DNA from: CAVYVZ01 sp963772065
Lineage (GTDB): Bacteria; Acidobacteriota; Vicinamibacteria; Vicinamibacterales; UBA2999
DNA length: 64,000 bases
NCBI GenBank assembly: GCA_963772065.1
Contig: CAVYVZ010000008.1
Coordinates: 124,001-188,000 of the forward strand
Reading direction: 5' to 3'
The position numbers and the translations under genes were made by a program. A model generated the notes under the pieces. That model saw nothing but the letters and a program-made list of their open reading frames with translations. It did no database searches and had not been told where the DNA came from. How positions within the stretch are numbered: the stretch's first letter is position 1; every line of letters starts with the position of its first letter. This document shows, one piece after another, positions 1-8,531 of the stretch.

Positions 1-107
1 TCGCGACATGAAAACCCCCATTGGAACTGCCGAGTTCCAACATCCGTGCCGCAGACGCTACCTTACAGTCGAGCTTTGTTCAAGCAAATGTCCGTAACGG
101 GGGGCCT

Positions 108-759
108 TCATCCTTTCCTGACGGCCGCCTCCTTGACGGCGGCATGAGCGCCCGCCTTCGGGAGCATGTAGAGCACGGCCAGTCCCACGACGAGGGCGAG
201 GCTCAGGGCCACATGGACGAACGACAACAGCGTTGCGGTGAGATAGAGCAGCGAGCCGGGGGCGTAGGCCCGCGTGATCGCGCTCACCGCCTCGTCGGAA
301 ACATGCGTGTGAATCAGCCGCCGGTTATGCGCGGCATGCCACCACATGAGGAAATAGAAGACAGCCGTCACCGTGAATGACCCGCAGTAGAAGGCGACCG
401 CCACCGCGCGCTCGTGCTCGTCGGTGAGATGCTCCGCCATGACCGCCGTCGGAAACGGGATGAACGCCACGCACATCAGGAGCAGCAGGGTGAGCGTGAT
501 GAAGCCGTGGTCCACGCGGCCGATCAGCTTCATCAGGTTGTGATGATTGGCCCACATGATCCCGATGACGATGAAGCTCACGAGGTAGCCGAGATACGAC
601 GGCCACAGACGCAGGAGCGCCGCGCCAAGGCCCCCAATCCGAACGATCTCGTCGTGCGGCAGGAAGGCGGATCTCGATGATAAGGAGCGTGATGGCTATC
701 GCGAAAACCGCGTCGGCGAAGGCTTCGAGGCGGAAGGTCTCCGAGGCGGCTGAAGACAT
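108..759 (-). CDS. TMEM175-family (DUF1211) membrane protein, frameshifted
   Basis: Probable TMEM175-type potassium channel subunit of the inner membrane. The N-terminus carries the family's first helix with the FADAVFAIAITLL motif. The rest (WPSYLGYLVSFIVIGIMW, then helices to the end) continues in another frame. The frame changes near 645-660, where one extra base in a CC pair would explain it. Repaired length is about 216 residues, normal for the bacterial family. The helices on both sides of the break are intact, which argues for a sequence error rather than decay. The start is the ATG at 759. It is not clearly linked to the downstream operon. Family call is good; ion selectivity is inferred from the family only. 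Confidence 0.8.
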
Positions 760-826
760 GGCCCCACCGTAACCGGGCGCCTTTCGAGCGTCAACCCGCC
801 CGATTGGGTAGGGCCCGTCGCGCGGC

Positions 827-1733
827 CTAGGGCACTGCTTTCGGCGTGCTGAAGCGGAATGACATACCTGCGCCGAACGAGACGATCGTTCCGCCTTCGT
901 CGATGCTGGTCAGCGTCCGGCCTACGCTCGCGTAGACCGAGGCGATCCGTCCGACCGGGTGTCCAACGCCGGCCATCACGTCGACGCGATTCTTGCCGAT
1001 GCCCTGCGTATCGAGGACCGCGTCGTCCTTCAGCGAGTAGGACTGGACGAATGCGCCTGTCAGCACCGTTCCCGAAGACATCGTCCTCTCGATGGCTCCG
1101 CCGGTGAAGACCGAGCCGCGTGAAAAGTAGCCGGCCGATCCGTAGACGCGGAACGGCTGACGCCGCAACTCCACGCTCACCGGCAGACCTACGTGCACGC
1201 GGCCATCAGCTGCGCCAGCGCTGAGCACCTCGATCGTAGGACTCACGGCGAAGCCGAATTCGCTCACGGTAAGCGTAGGGATCCAGGACGGTGTACTTCG
1301 CGCTGATGTACACGTCATCGAGGCCGCGGAATGTCGTCCCCGCAAAACTCGTATGGTAGAAGGGCACATTGACGCTGACCTGGAGCCGATCGGTCAGCCC
1401 GTAGCCGAGGTCGAGCATTGGCGCATTGAACTGGCTGGCGCCGGAGAGGCGCCAATAACCCACTCCAATGCCCGTGCGCCCCTCACCCGCCGTTGGCGCG
1501 CTCGCGTCGTCGAGCCAGGCGCCGAACTGCCTGAAGTTCGTGGCGGCGGTCGCACCGGTGGTCGTGATTGACTGGACGTTTGATGACGTTGATGTCGTCG
1601 TCGATGTCGATGTCTGCTGTGTGGTGGTCTTCGGTGTTTTCGGGCGGCCGCGGCCCTGAGCCGCGGCCGCCGTGGTCATCAGCAGCGATACCGTGAGAAC
1701 CGCACACGTCAGGGGGAGCGTGCGGAATCTCAC
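827..1733 (-). CDS. Exported outer-membrane beta-barrel-like protein, frameshifted
   Basis: A signal peptide (about residues 1-25, ending AAAAQG) is followed by a Thr/Ser-rich low-complexity linker. Alternating hydrophobic/polar stretches typical of an outer-membrane barrel come next (for example GIGVGYWRLSG and DRLQVSVNVPFYH), and the protein ends in a strand-like segment (FGAGMSFRFS). The frame changes near 1280; removing one C from a CCC run joins ...YTVLDP to TLTVSEFGF and restores one protein of about 300 residues. Its ATG overlaps the stop of the upstream gene by four bases, so the two are probably one operon. The specific function is unknown. The barrel call rests on composition and strand pattern, not on a recognised motif. 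Confidence 0.65.
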
Positions 1734-2311
1734 AGAGAGCCTCCGGGCGTGGTCGTCGTCGGTGCCGTCGGTGGCGGGGCTGCTTTCAGCTGCTTCACCG
1801 CCTGCCCGAGCGAGAGTCCATCGACCGTCATCGCCTTCTGCAGGTCAACGAACTTGACGCCGTGGTTTTTCGCGGCGTTCAGTGCGGCAATGAACTGACC
1901 CTGGTTTCTGAAGCCGGCGGATGCCTGCTCCAGCGTCATGCCCGCCGGCAGCATCGGCGTGATGCGCGCGAGCTGTTCGGCGTTTCCCGAGATCTTCGTC
2001 GCGATCGCGTTCGCCTCTACCGCGGTCGTCGCTGTCGTCGTCGACGGCGGTGTCGAAGGAGTCGTCGTCTCGCTCGACTTCTTCGACGCACCGATGGCCT
2101 TGCCCGACTTTGGCGCGTCGATCGGCTTCGAGGCAGCGACGTCACTCTTCGGCGCCTTTGTGCTGACCTTCGGCGCGTGCGCGCTGCCCTTCGGCGCCTG
2201 CGCGTTCGCTTTGGGTGCCTTCACGGTCGGCTTCGGGCCGGCGGGCATCGCCACCGATATGCTTGCGACTGACAGCGCCGCCACCGTTGCAATCGCTCGG
2301 AATGTCTTCAT
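1730..2311 (-). CDS. Exported Lys/Ala/Pro-rich repeat protein of unknown function
   Basis: A signal peptide (about residues 1-22, ending SVAMPAG) precedes a strongly basic segment containing four APK units spaced exactly seven residues apart (about residues 32-55). A Thr/Pro-rich linker and a small predicted-helical domain (about residues 100-180, NAEQLARITPMLPAGMTLEQA) follow. The tail is again Pro/Thr-rich. The basic repeat could bind nucleic acid, cell wall or another anionic polymer at the surface; this is inference from charge. It overlaps the start of the barrel-like gene by four bases (ATGA), suggesting co-translation and a joint envelope role. No known family was recognised. Confidence 0.6.
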   Translation of the reverse strand: MKTFRAIATVAALSVASISVAMPAGPKPTVKAPKANAQAPKGSAHAPKVSTKAPKSDVAASKPIDAPKSGKAIGASKKSSETTTPSTPPSTTTATTAVEANAIATKISGNAEQLARITPMLPAGMTLEQASAGFRNQGQFIAALNAAKNHGVKFVDLQKAMTVDGLSLGQAVKQLKAAPPPTAPTTTTPGGSL

Positions 2312-2461
2312 CTGGGACTCCTCCGGCCGTGGCTCTCACAATAGTGATGCCTGTCCAGCTGACTGTGGCGTGCTTGTATTTTCAGTAACTTAGAAGGTGC
2401 CGGCCGCAGGACGGACGTGCGGGAGGGTCGAGATCGTTACACGGTTTGCAAAAATGACCCG

Positions 2462-2623
2462 CTACGGTTCCGCTGGAGGCAGCGCCTCGTCATCGTCGGG
2501 GTTCGGCAGCGTCGAGGGTGGGTCGCTCGCCGGAAACGTATTCGCGAGCGTTTCGTCGAGTGCCGCCTCCCGAATGCGGCGTTCTTCCTCGACGGTGTGT
2601 GCGTGGGGATGGTCAACGGGCAT
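2462..2623 (-). CDS. Small acidic protein with DETLANTFPASDPPS motif
   Basis: A 53-residue protein matching a widespread small family with a core close to DE(T/S)L..(T/S)FPASDPP. The core sits at about residues 20-35, preceded by a short charged helix (EEERRIREAAL). It is probably cytosolic, and the function is not established. A start at 2623 is preferred over the longer frame from 2677 because a GGAG lies about eight bases upstream and the extra 18 residues do not resemble the family. It stands alone, convergent with nothing and divergent from the PilZ gene. Confidence 0.7.
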   Translation of the reverse strand: MPVDHPHAHTVEEERRIREAALDETLANTFPASDPPSTLPNPDDDEALPPAEP

Positions 2624-2742
2624 TGCCTGGCTCCAGCAGCATGATAGCTGACCGGCGTGATGCGGCTTGAGGTACATTCGGCTTCACACTAGGATCACCC
2701 TGCCACGCTTCCCCACGAAGTGATGCATTTCAACCTGAAGCG

Positions 2743-3099
2743 ATGAAGGACAACCGCAGCGCAGACCCGCAATCCAAGAGGCGCGGGCCTCGCGTCGTAG
2801 GCCCCTTCAAGGGTCGCTGGTGCGGGGCGTTGACGGTGCCGCTCGTCATCCATGACCTCAGTGTCGGCGGCTGTCTCATTCTGAGCTCGAACTTGAGGCT
2901 GCCGGGACAGGTCATGACGCTGGAGATCGACCTGCCCGGTGGCGACTGCATCCGAGTCGATGCGGAGCCGCTCTACGTTCGCAGCAACGTCGGGTTCGCC
3001 GTGAAGTTCGTCAACGTGCCGGACGCCACCGATATGCGTCTTCAGCGGCTGGTGACGGGCTTGGACCACGCCGAACGGAAGCGCCCTCCCAAACGCTGA
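2743..3099 (+). CDS. PilZ-domain protein
   Basis: A single PilZ-type domain of about 118 residues. A basic N-terminal stretch (KRRGPR) resembles the RxxxR element, and the DLSVGG segment at about residues 38-43 fits the DxSxxG motif for cyclic-di-GMP binding. A beta-rich remainder follows. The likely role is a cyclic-di-GMP receptor, partner unknown. It is a single-gene unit next to, but oriented opposite, the FHA/PP2C/kinase genes. The first Arg element is less orthodox (RRGPR), so ligand binding is plausible but unproven. Confidence 0.75.
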   Translation: MKDNRSADPQSKRRGPRVVGPFKGRWCGALTVPLVIHDLSVGGCLILSSNLRLPGQVMTLEIDLPGGDCIRVDAEPLYVRSNVGFAVKFVNVPDATDMRLQRLVTGLDHAERKRPPKR

Positions 3100-3119
3100 G
3101 ACGATCCCCGAACCGCGTA

Positions 3120-3959
3120 TCAGGTGAACGCGCGAACGGTCGCGGCACGCTCTCCCGCCGACATGAATCTGGAGCTCCGCGATTCCTCGACCTGTATCAC
3201 GCGCTCGCCCTGACGCTTCAAGCGAAACTCGAGGGTCAGGCCGTTCACCGACAGGAGGTCGCCTTCCTCGAGATGGTGGCGTCCGCGCAGCGGCTGGTTG
3301 TTCACCAGCGTCGTCCCTCCAAAGCGCGTTGCCACGTATCCGTCGCCGTTCCGCGCGATCGCGACGGCCACGTCAGGCTTGAACCAGCCTCTCAGTCGGA
3401 CCAGCGCAGTGGCCGACTTGCCGATGAGGCACGTGTGAGCATTCAGTTCGTACTCGGCGCGATCGGCGGATCCGGACACGACCCGCAGCACGCCCAAGCC
3501 ATCGGCGGTCGGCGTCACGCTGACCGTCGGCAAGGCCCCGGCGGCAGCGTCTGCTTCGGCACGCGCGGCGCGCAGCGTGGCGAGCAGCGCCCGGTGCTGC
3601 TTCGTGTCGAGATACATCGTGTCGCCGAGCGGCGCCAGCGCCGGCGCCGCCTGCGGCAGATGCGATCCGGTGTTGTCCGTTGTGTCGAACGCGAGCTGGT
3701 GCTTTCCCACGAGCACCACATCACCATGTCGCAGCACATGGCGATAGATATGCTGCTCGTTGACGAACGTTCCATTCGTGCTCCTCAGATCCTCGAGCAC
3801 AAGGCGGTCGTCCTCACGGAACACGCGAGCGTGATGCCCCGACACGGCGGGATTGTCGATCACCACCGTGTTGTCAGGCAGGCGTCCAATGGTCACGCTC
3901 TTCCCGACGACGTACTCTTTCAACACGCGCCCTTCAAACTGCAGCGTCAGCTTCGCCAT
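3120..3959 (-). CDS. FHA-domain protein with two FHA modules
   Basis: The N-terminal forkhead-associated domain (about residues 1-95) is canonical: TIGRLPDN, then SGHHARV and STNGTFVN, the phosphothreonine-binding loops. A second, weaker FHA-like fold occupies about residues 165-250 (LIGKS, then TTLVNNQPL and a GDLLSVNG turn) and may not bind phosphopeptide. A helical linker joins them. No signal peptide or membrane segment is present, so it is cytosolic. Its start lies inside the end of the upstream PP2C gene (26-base overlap), and the kinase gene lies upstream again. The expected role is as substrate or effector of that kinase/phosphatase pair. Confidence 0.85.
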   Translation of the reverse strand: MAKLTLQFEGRVLKEYVVGKSVTIGRLPDNTVVIDNPAVSGHHARVFREDDRLVLEDLRSTNGTFVNEQHIYRHVLRHGDVVLVGKHQLAFDTTDNTGSHLPQAAPALAPLGDTMYLDTKQHRALLATLRAARAEADAAAGALPTVSVTPTADGLGVLRVVSGSADRAEYELNAHTCLIGKSATALVRLRGWFKPDVAVAIARNGDGYVATRFGGTTLVNNQPLRGRHHLEEGDLLSVNGLTLEFRLKRQGERVIQVEESRSSRFMSAGERAATVRAFT

Positions 3960-4716
3960 CGTGTCCTCGTCTGACAGATCGTGCCCATCGGCTCCAGAGG
4001 CGCGGCCACCACTGGCCCGCCACTTCCACCACCACTACGGTGATGTTGTCGGCGCCGCCATTGCCGTTGGCGGCCGCAATCAAGTAGTCGCAGATCCGTT
4101 GCGGGTCGCCGAGGCGACGGATGGCCTCCGCCATCGCCGATTCAGGGACCATGCGCGTGAGGCCGTCGCTGCACAACAGCACGTAGTCCCCGTCCTGGAC
4201 CGGCACCTCGCTCAGCTCTACGTCGACGTCGGGTTCGCGCCCCAGCACGCGAACCAGCACGTTCGCGTGCGGGCCCGAGAGCGAATGGTCGCGAGTAAGC
4301 GGCTCGAGCCGGTCGTCGTGCCAGAGATACGCGCGGCTGTCGCCCACGTGCGCCACGCCGGCGATGTGCTGTTGAATCCAGGCGCCGACCATGGTCGTTC
4401 CCATGCCCGTGCGATCCGGCCGCTGTTGCGCCTGCTCGTAGATGAACGCGTTCGAGCGGCGGACGGCTTCCGCCAGGCGGTTCGTGTGCGGCAGGTAGGC
4501 GTCCTGCGCGCGCGCGTCGGAACGGTCATTCCGGATCCCATTCAACTGCCGCAGAATCGCATCGATCGCCATCTGGCTTGCGACCTCGCCCGCCGGTGCG
4601 CCGCCCATGCCGTCGCACACGACGAAGAGACCCTCCTCGGCGCGCAGCGCATAGGCATCCTCATTGAGATCGCGGACACGTCCCGTGTCCGTGCCCGCGC
4701 CAACCCGCAGCCGCAT
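3934..4716 (-). CDS. PP2C-family protein serine/threonine phosphatase
   Basis: A complete PP2C (PrpC/Stp-like) catalytic domain fills the protein. Metal-binding motifs are all present: RDLNEDA near residue 15, VCDGMGG near 33, GDSRAYL near 120, SDGLTRM near 180 and GGADNITVVV near 215. It should dephosphorylate Ser/Thr on targets of the adjacent kinase. A short Trp/Arg-rich tail follows the domain. It is cytosolic, with no membrane helix. It lies between the kinase gene (about 125 bases upstream) and the FHA gene (overlapping), a common kinase/phosphatase/reader arrangement. Confidence 0.92.
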   Translation of the reverse strand: MRLRVGAGTDTGRVRDLNEDAYALRAEEGLFVVCDGMGGAPAGEVASQMAIDAILRQLNGIRNDRSDARAQDAYLPHTNRLAEAVRRSNAFIYEQAQQRPDRTGMGTTMVGAWIQQHIAGVAHVGDSRAYLWHDDRLEPLTRDHSLSGPHANVLVRVLGREPDVDVELSEVPVQDGDYVLLCSDGLTRMVPESAMAEAIRRLGDPQRICDYLIAAANGNGGADNITVVVVEVAGQWWPRLWSRWARSVRRGHDGEADAAV

Positions 4717-4840
4717 CCGCCTCGGTAATTACAAGGAGCGGGCCGTGGCCGGGATGCGCGTTGGCGATGACTGTCGTGCAGGGTGGTGAAAAGGACGCGG
4801 CGGAATTCGTGCGTGCGTTACAAAACCGGCACGGAGGGCG

Positions 4841-6475
4841 TCAGCGACCGTCCTTGGGTGCCGCCATCAGGTCGGGTTTGAGGCCGGTTCGTTCTTCGAG
4901 CGCCAGCAGCACCCTTCTGATCAGCACATCATGAAAGCGGATCGCCACGAACTGATCTCTCGTCGTGGTGCGCAGCGCGATCCAGTCGCGGACGACCGAG
5001 ATTCCGAGCTTGCCGAGCGCGCCGCCGCCGCGCGTGAGCGGAAGCGGGCCTTCCGGAGAGTTCCACATCGGGTCGCGCCCGCGTGAGTACGTGATCGACA
5101 ACACGCTGCTGTATGGAATCGCGTAGAACGGGTACTCCGATTCGATCTCGGGCGTGACCGTGATCCGGCCGTCGGCCAGGACGAGCTGCGCGTCGTGCTC
5201 GCGAGGCTTTTTCGTTCCGACGAGCGTCTTCGTCTCGAAGACAAGCAGCGGCTCGAGAACCTTCGTGGGAGTACGAACCACCCGCGGCGGCGCGACGGGC
5301 GCCGGATCGCGAGGCTCGGCGATCGCTGGCCGGGGCGCAGGCGCGGGTACCGTCACGGTCTCCACCGCCGGTGTGTCGTCGGGAGCGCTGGCGTCGTGCG
5401 GGACGGCCGCCACGCTCACAGGCTCCGAAGGTGCAGCGATTGCGGGGGCCAATGGCTGACGCTGCAGCGGAACATACCCGAGCGCCCCTGCGATCACGAT
5501 CACCGCGGCCATGGCGTTCGCCCACAGAAGCGCCTTGCGCCATCCGCGTGAGGAGGACGTCGGCTGCTCCGGCACGGTCACGTCGACGTGAGGGAGCGAG
5601 AGATCGAGTGTCTCGTCCGCGGGTGCCTGAATGGCGAATGTCTGTGCGAACTCGCCGGTATCCAATGCCGCGGTCGCACGACGCAGCTCTTCGCGGAATG
5701 CTTCGGCGGTTTGAAATCGATCGGCCGGCTCCTTGGCCAGCGCGCGCTGCACGATGGCATCGCACCAGTCGGGAAGTCCCTGACGGTGCGTGTGCAGCGG
5801 CGCCGGCGGCTCCAGGATCTGCCGCTGCATCATGGCAAGCGCCGTTTCGGCGTTGAACGGCAGGGCCGCCGTGAGCAGCCGGTAGAACACCACGCCAACG
5901 GAATAGAGGTCCGCGCGTCCGTCCACGTCCTGGCCGAGCACCTGCTCCGGCGGCATGTAGGCCGGCGTTCCCATCAGCCGCCCGTCGATCGTCATCTGCT
6001 CCGCCCCGAGCACCCGGGCGATGCCGAAGTCCATGATCTTGACGCCGCCGCCCTCGGTGACCATGACGTTCGCGGGCTTGATGTCGCGGTGCACGACCCC
6101 CTCGCGATGCGCGTGCTCGAGCGCCGAGAGCATCGAGTCGACGAGGTACGCGGCCGCTTCGGCCGGCATCGGCCCGACGCGCTGCGCCAGACGGTCGAGC
6201 GTCTCGCCGCGAACGAGCTCCATGACCATCAGGAGGTCGGCTTCGGATCGGAACAGCTCGTAGATGGTGGCGATGTGCGGGTGATTGAGCTTCGCGAGGA
6301 TCGTCGCCTCGGCGCGGAAGCGCTTCATCACCTCGGTGTTGGCGAGGTCCGGATTCAACGTCTTGATCGCGACGTCGCGGTGGAGGGTTTCGTCAATCGC
6401 CCGGTAGACGATGCCCGCACCGCCGCGTCCGACGTGCCCAACAATCCGGTATTTGCCGATCGTCCTGCCGATCAT
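4841..6475 (-). CDS. Membrane serine/threonine protein kinase (PknB-like)
   Basis: A Hanks-type kinase domain occupies about residues 8-268: Gly loop GRGGAG, VAIK (Lys38), HRDIKPAN (Asp131), DFG near 149 and the GTPAYMPPEQ activation segment. A transmembrane helix lies at about 315-336. A Pro/Ala-rich extracytoplasmic stretch and a beta-rich C-terminal domain of about 140 residues follow, with no PASTA repeats and no match I recognise. The start at 6475 is preferred because the domain begins directly after it; an upstream ATG would add 13 residues. The PP2C and FHA genes follow on the same strand, so this is the signal-input member of a phospho-signalling set. Confidence 0.9.
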   Translation of the reverse strand: MIGRTIGKYRIVGHVGRGGAGIVYRAIDETLHRDVAIKTLNPDLANTEVMKRFRAEATILAKLNHPHIATIYELFRSEADLLMVMELVRGETLDRLAQRVGPMPAEAAAYLVDSMLSALEHAHREGVVHRDIKPANVMVTEGGGVKIMDFGIARVLGAEQMTIDGRLMGTPAYMPPEQVLGQDVDGRADLYSVGVVFYRLLTAALPFNAETALAMMQRQILEPPAPLHTHRQGLPDWCDAIVQRALAKEPADRFQTAEAFREELRRATAALDTGEFAQTFAIQAPADETLDLSLPHVDVTVPEQPTSSSRGWRKALLWANAMAAVIVIAGALGYVPLQRQPLAPAIAAPSEPVSVAAVPHDASAPDDTPAVETVTVPAPAPRPAIAEPRDPAPVAPPRVVRTPTKVLEPLLVFETKTLVGTKKPREHDAQLVLADGRITVTPEIESEYPFYAIPYSSVLSITYSRGRDPMWNSPEGPLPLTRGGGALGKLGISVVRDWIALRTTTRDQFVAIRFHDVLIRRVLLALEERTGLKPDLMAAPKDGR

Positions 6476-6503
6476 CACAGTCTGGGGAGCGCAGGCCTGT
6501 GCA

Positions 6504-6521
6504 CGCACACGCACGTGTGCG
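6504..6521. promoter_or_regulatory. Short inverted repeat upstream of the kinase gene
   Basis: CGCACAC and GTGTGCG arms (7 bp, perfect) are separated by GCAC. The repeat lies about 30 bases upstream of the kinase start, in the gap to the divergent gene at 6638. It could be an operator, but GC-rich alternating sequence produces such repeats by chance. Confidence 0.25.
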
Positions 6522-6637
6522 CAGGGCTCCAGCGTTCGAACCTGCCTCTAATGTCGGCCTGAGCAAGCTCGTGCTTCAGTAATTCGCCGGTCGAGGTTCT
6601 GATCGGGCAGGCGATCTGCAAACGCCGGTGAAAGCAT

Positions 6638-7631
6638 ATGGCTGCTCGCCGGTGTGTAAGCTCGACGACTCCGTTTTGCCATGTGGCGCTCACCGTCGCT
6701 GTCCTGGCAACCGCGACGTGCGCGAGGTCCGTGCCTCGCTCCGTGGAGGCGCCCTCGGGTCAGCCGGATCTCGCCACGCTGTGGGAGGACCCTCACGACC
6801 TCGAGAGCCGCGACTTGTTCCATGGCCCGGGCGGAACGGCGCGCATCCCGCCTGCCGATGATCAGATACGAATTGGTGGCGAAGGACAGGACGGGGTATA
6901 GCCCCGGCTACGACGTGCGCGGCTCTGACGGCACGGTCTGGAGCGTCAAGCTGGGGCCCGAAGCGCAGCCGGAGGTCGTGACGTCGCGCGTCCTGTGGGC
7001 CATCGGCTTCCATCAGCCTCCGACCTATTACCTCGAGAAATGGACGCTCGTCGACAAGACCACGACCCAACAGCCCGCGGGACGGTTCCGGCCGACACTG
7101 GCAGATCGGAAAGTCGTGGCTGACTGGTCGTGGTACGAAAATGAGTTCGTGTCCACGCGGCCGTTCAAGGCTCTTCTCGTTGCCAATGTAATCTTGAACA
7201 ACTGGGATTGGAAGACATCGAACAACAAGGTGTACGAGATCCGCGGCGAGAATGGCCGGGCGCGCAGACTCTATGTCGTTCAGGACCTGGGCGCGTCACT
7301 GGGCAAGACGACGTTTCCGGCCTTGTTGAACTGGTTTCCGATGCGTGGTTTGGGCCAGGGAACCAGGAACGATCTCGGCGGATTCGAGTCGCAGCGCCTG
7401 CTCAAACGAGTGACGCCCAATGGTGTGCAATTCGACTATCGGGGGATTCACAAACCACTGCTCGACTCCGTGACCGTCCACGACACTGTCTGGACGTGTG
7501 AATTGCTGTCGCGGCTTTCCGACGCGCAGTGGCACGATGCCTTCAGAGCGGCCGGCTACAGCGACGACCAGACCCGACGCTACGTGACGAAGATCAAAGC
7601 GAAGATCGCCGAGGGGTTGAGCGTCAGTTAA
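6638..7631 (+). CDS. Exported protein of unknown function, frameshifted
   Basis: The N-terminus is signal-peptide-like (VALTVAVLATATC at about residues 16-28). It is followed by LWEDPHDLESRDLFHGPGG and then, in another frame, by RYELVAKDRTGYSPGYDVRG and VWSVKLGPEAQPEVVTSRV. To my recollection this organisation matches a conserved hypothetical family common in Acidobacteriota, often encoded near PAP2 phosphatases, as here. The frame changes near 6855-6870 with the one-extra-base polarity. Repaired length is about 330 residues. The KLGPEAQPE segment and the later VQDLGASLGKT distantly recall kinase-like folds, but no catalytic set can be assigned. It is convergent with the PAP2 gene (8-base overlap). 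Confidence 0.65.
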
Positions 7632-8466
7632 TCCGAACGAGTGCGATCCCGATGCCATCTCGTACCGGCATCGGCGCGACCGTGAACACCGATCGCCCGT
7701 GGCGGCCGACGACGGTCCAGCCGATTGACATACCTACTGCCGACCCGAAGACCACATCGCTCAGGTAGTGCTTGTTTTCGTGCAGCCGCGACGCAGCCAC
7801 GTACGTCGCCAGCAACAATGTCGGCCACGCGGCGCGGTATCCGAAGTGGCGTTCCAGTACCGACGCTGCCGCGAACGCATTGGCGGCATGTCCAGAGGGA
7901 AACGAGCAGCAATCCCCCATCGGACGGTCGCGACGTACGGTGTTCTTGATACCGCGGACGAAAACCTGCGAGAGCAGTTGGGCGCGAAGCAGGTCGAACC
8001 CGAGATGTGACACCTTGTTGGTCTTCGGCGAACCCTCGGCCGGCGGCAGCACATATCGTCCGACGACATACAGACCGGCAGCCGTCCCCATCTGCACCGA
8101 CGAAGCGCCCGCCCACTGGCCCGTCGCGAAGAATCGTTCCGTGCCGCGCGAGCCACGCAGCCGGCCGTTCACCGAGTCGTCGGCCGCGTGCGCGAGGGCC
8201 GCACCGGCGGCGCCGACCGCAAGAATGACCCATGTCGATTTGCGGCGTGGAAGCGCGACCACGTCGGACGCAATCGCACCGACGAACGCGCGCATACCGG
8301 TCCGTCGAGGCTTCGGCGGCGGCTCCGCCTGCTCTGGTTCGCTGAAGAGCAGATCCGGCGCGGTCAGTGTCGTGAGCTCCTGAGCGGACGCTGAGCCCGA
8401 GATCGCGGCAAGAAGCCATGCCACCACAGCGGCAATCGACATCCGACGGAGCCTGCGGTTCCTCAC
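7624..8466 (-). CDS. PAP2-superfamily phosphatase, exported
   Basis: The three PAP2 signature motifs are present in order: KNTVRRDRP near residue 175, SFPSGHA near 188 and SRLHENKHYLSD near 229. A Sec signal peptide covers about residues 10-29 (ending SGSASAQ). Hydrophobic helices surround the motifs, so the protein sits in or at the membrane facing the periplasm. The likely substrate is a lipid phosphate or undecaprenyl-type pyrophosphate; specificity cannot be read. The frame opens with GTG at 8466; an ATG at 8442 would start directly at the signal peptide and may be the true start. Confidence 0.88.
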   Translation of the reverse strand: MRNRRLRRMSIAAVVAWLLAAISGSASAQELTTLTAPDLLFSEPEQAEPPPKPRRTGMRAFVGAIASDVVALPRRKSTWVILAVGAAGAALAHAADDSVNGRLRGSRGTERFFATGQWAGASSVQMGTAAGLYVVGRYVLPPAEGSPKTNKVSHLGFDLLRAQLLSQVFVRGIKNTVRRDRPMGDCCSFPSGHAANAFAAASVLERHFGYRAAWPTLLLATYVAASRLHENKHYLSDVVFGSAVGMSIGWTVVGRHGRSVFTVAPMPVRDGIGIALVRIN

Positions 8467-8531
8467 ACCACCATCCTATGTCTTATGCACCGCGGCTTGA
8501 CCGTGCTCATCGCCGAGCACCATGATGCGCC

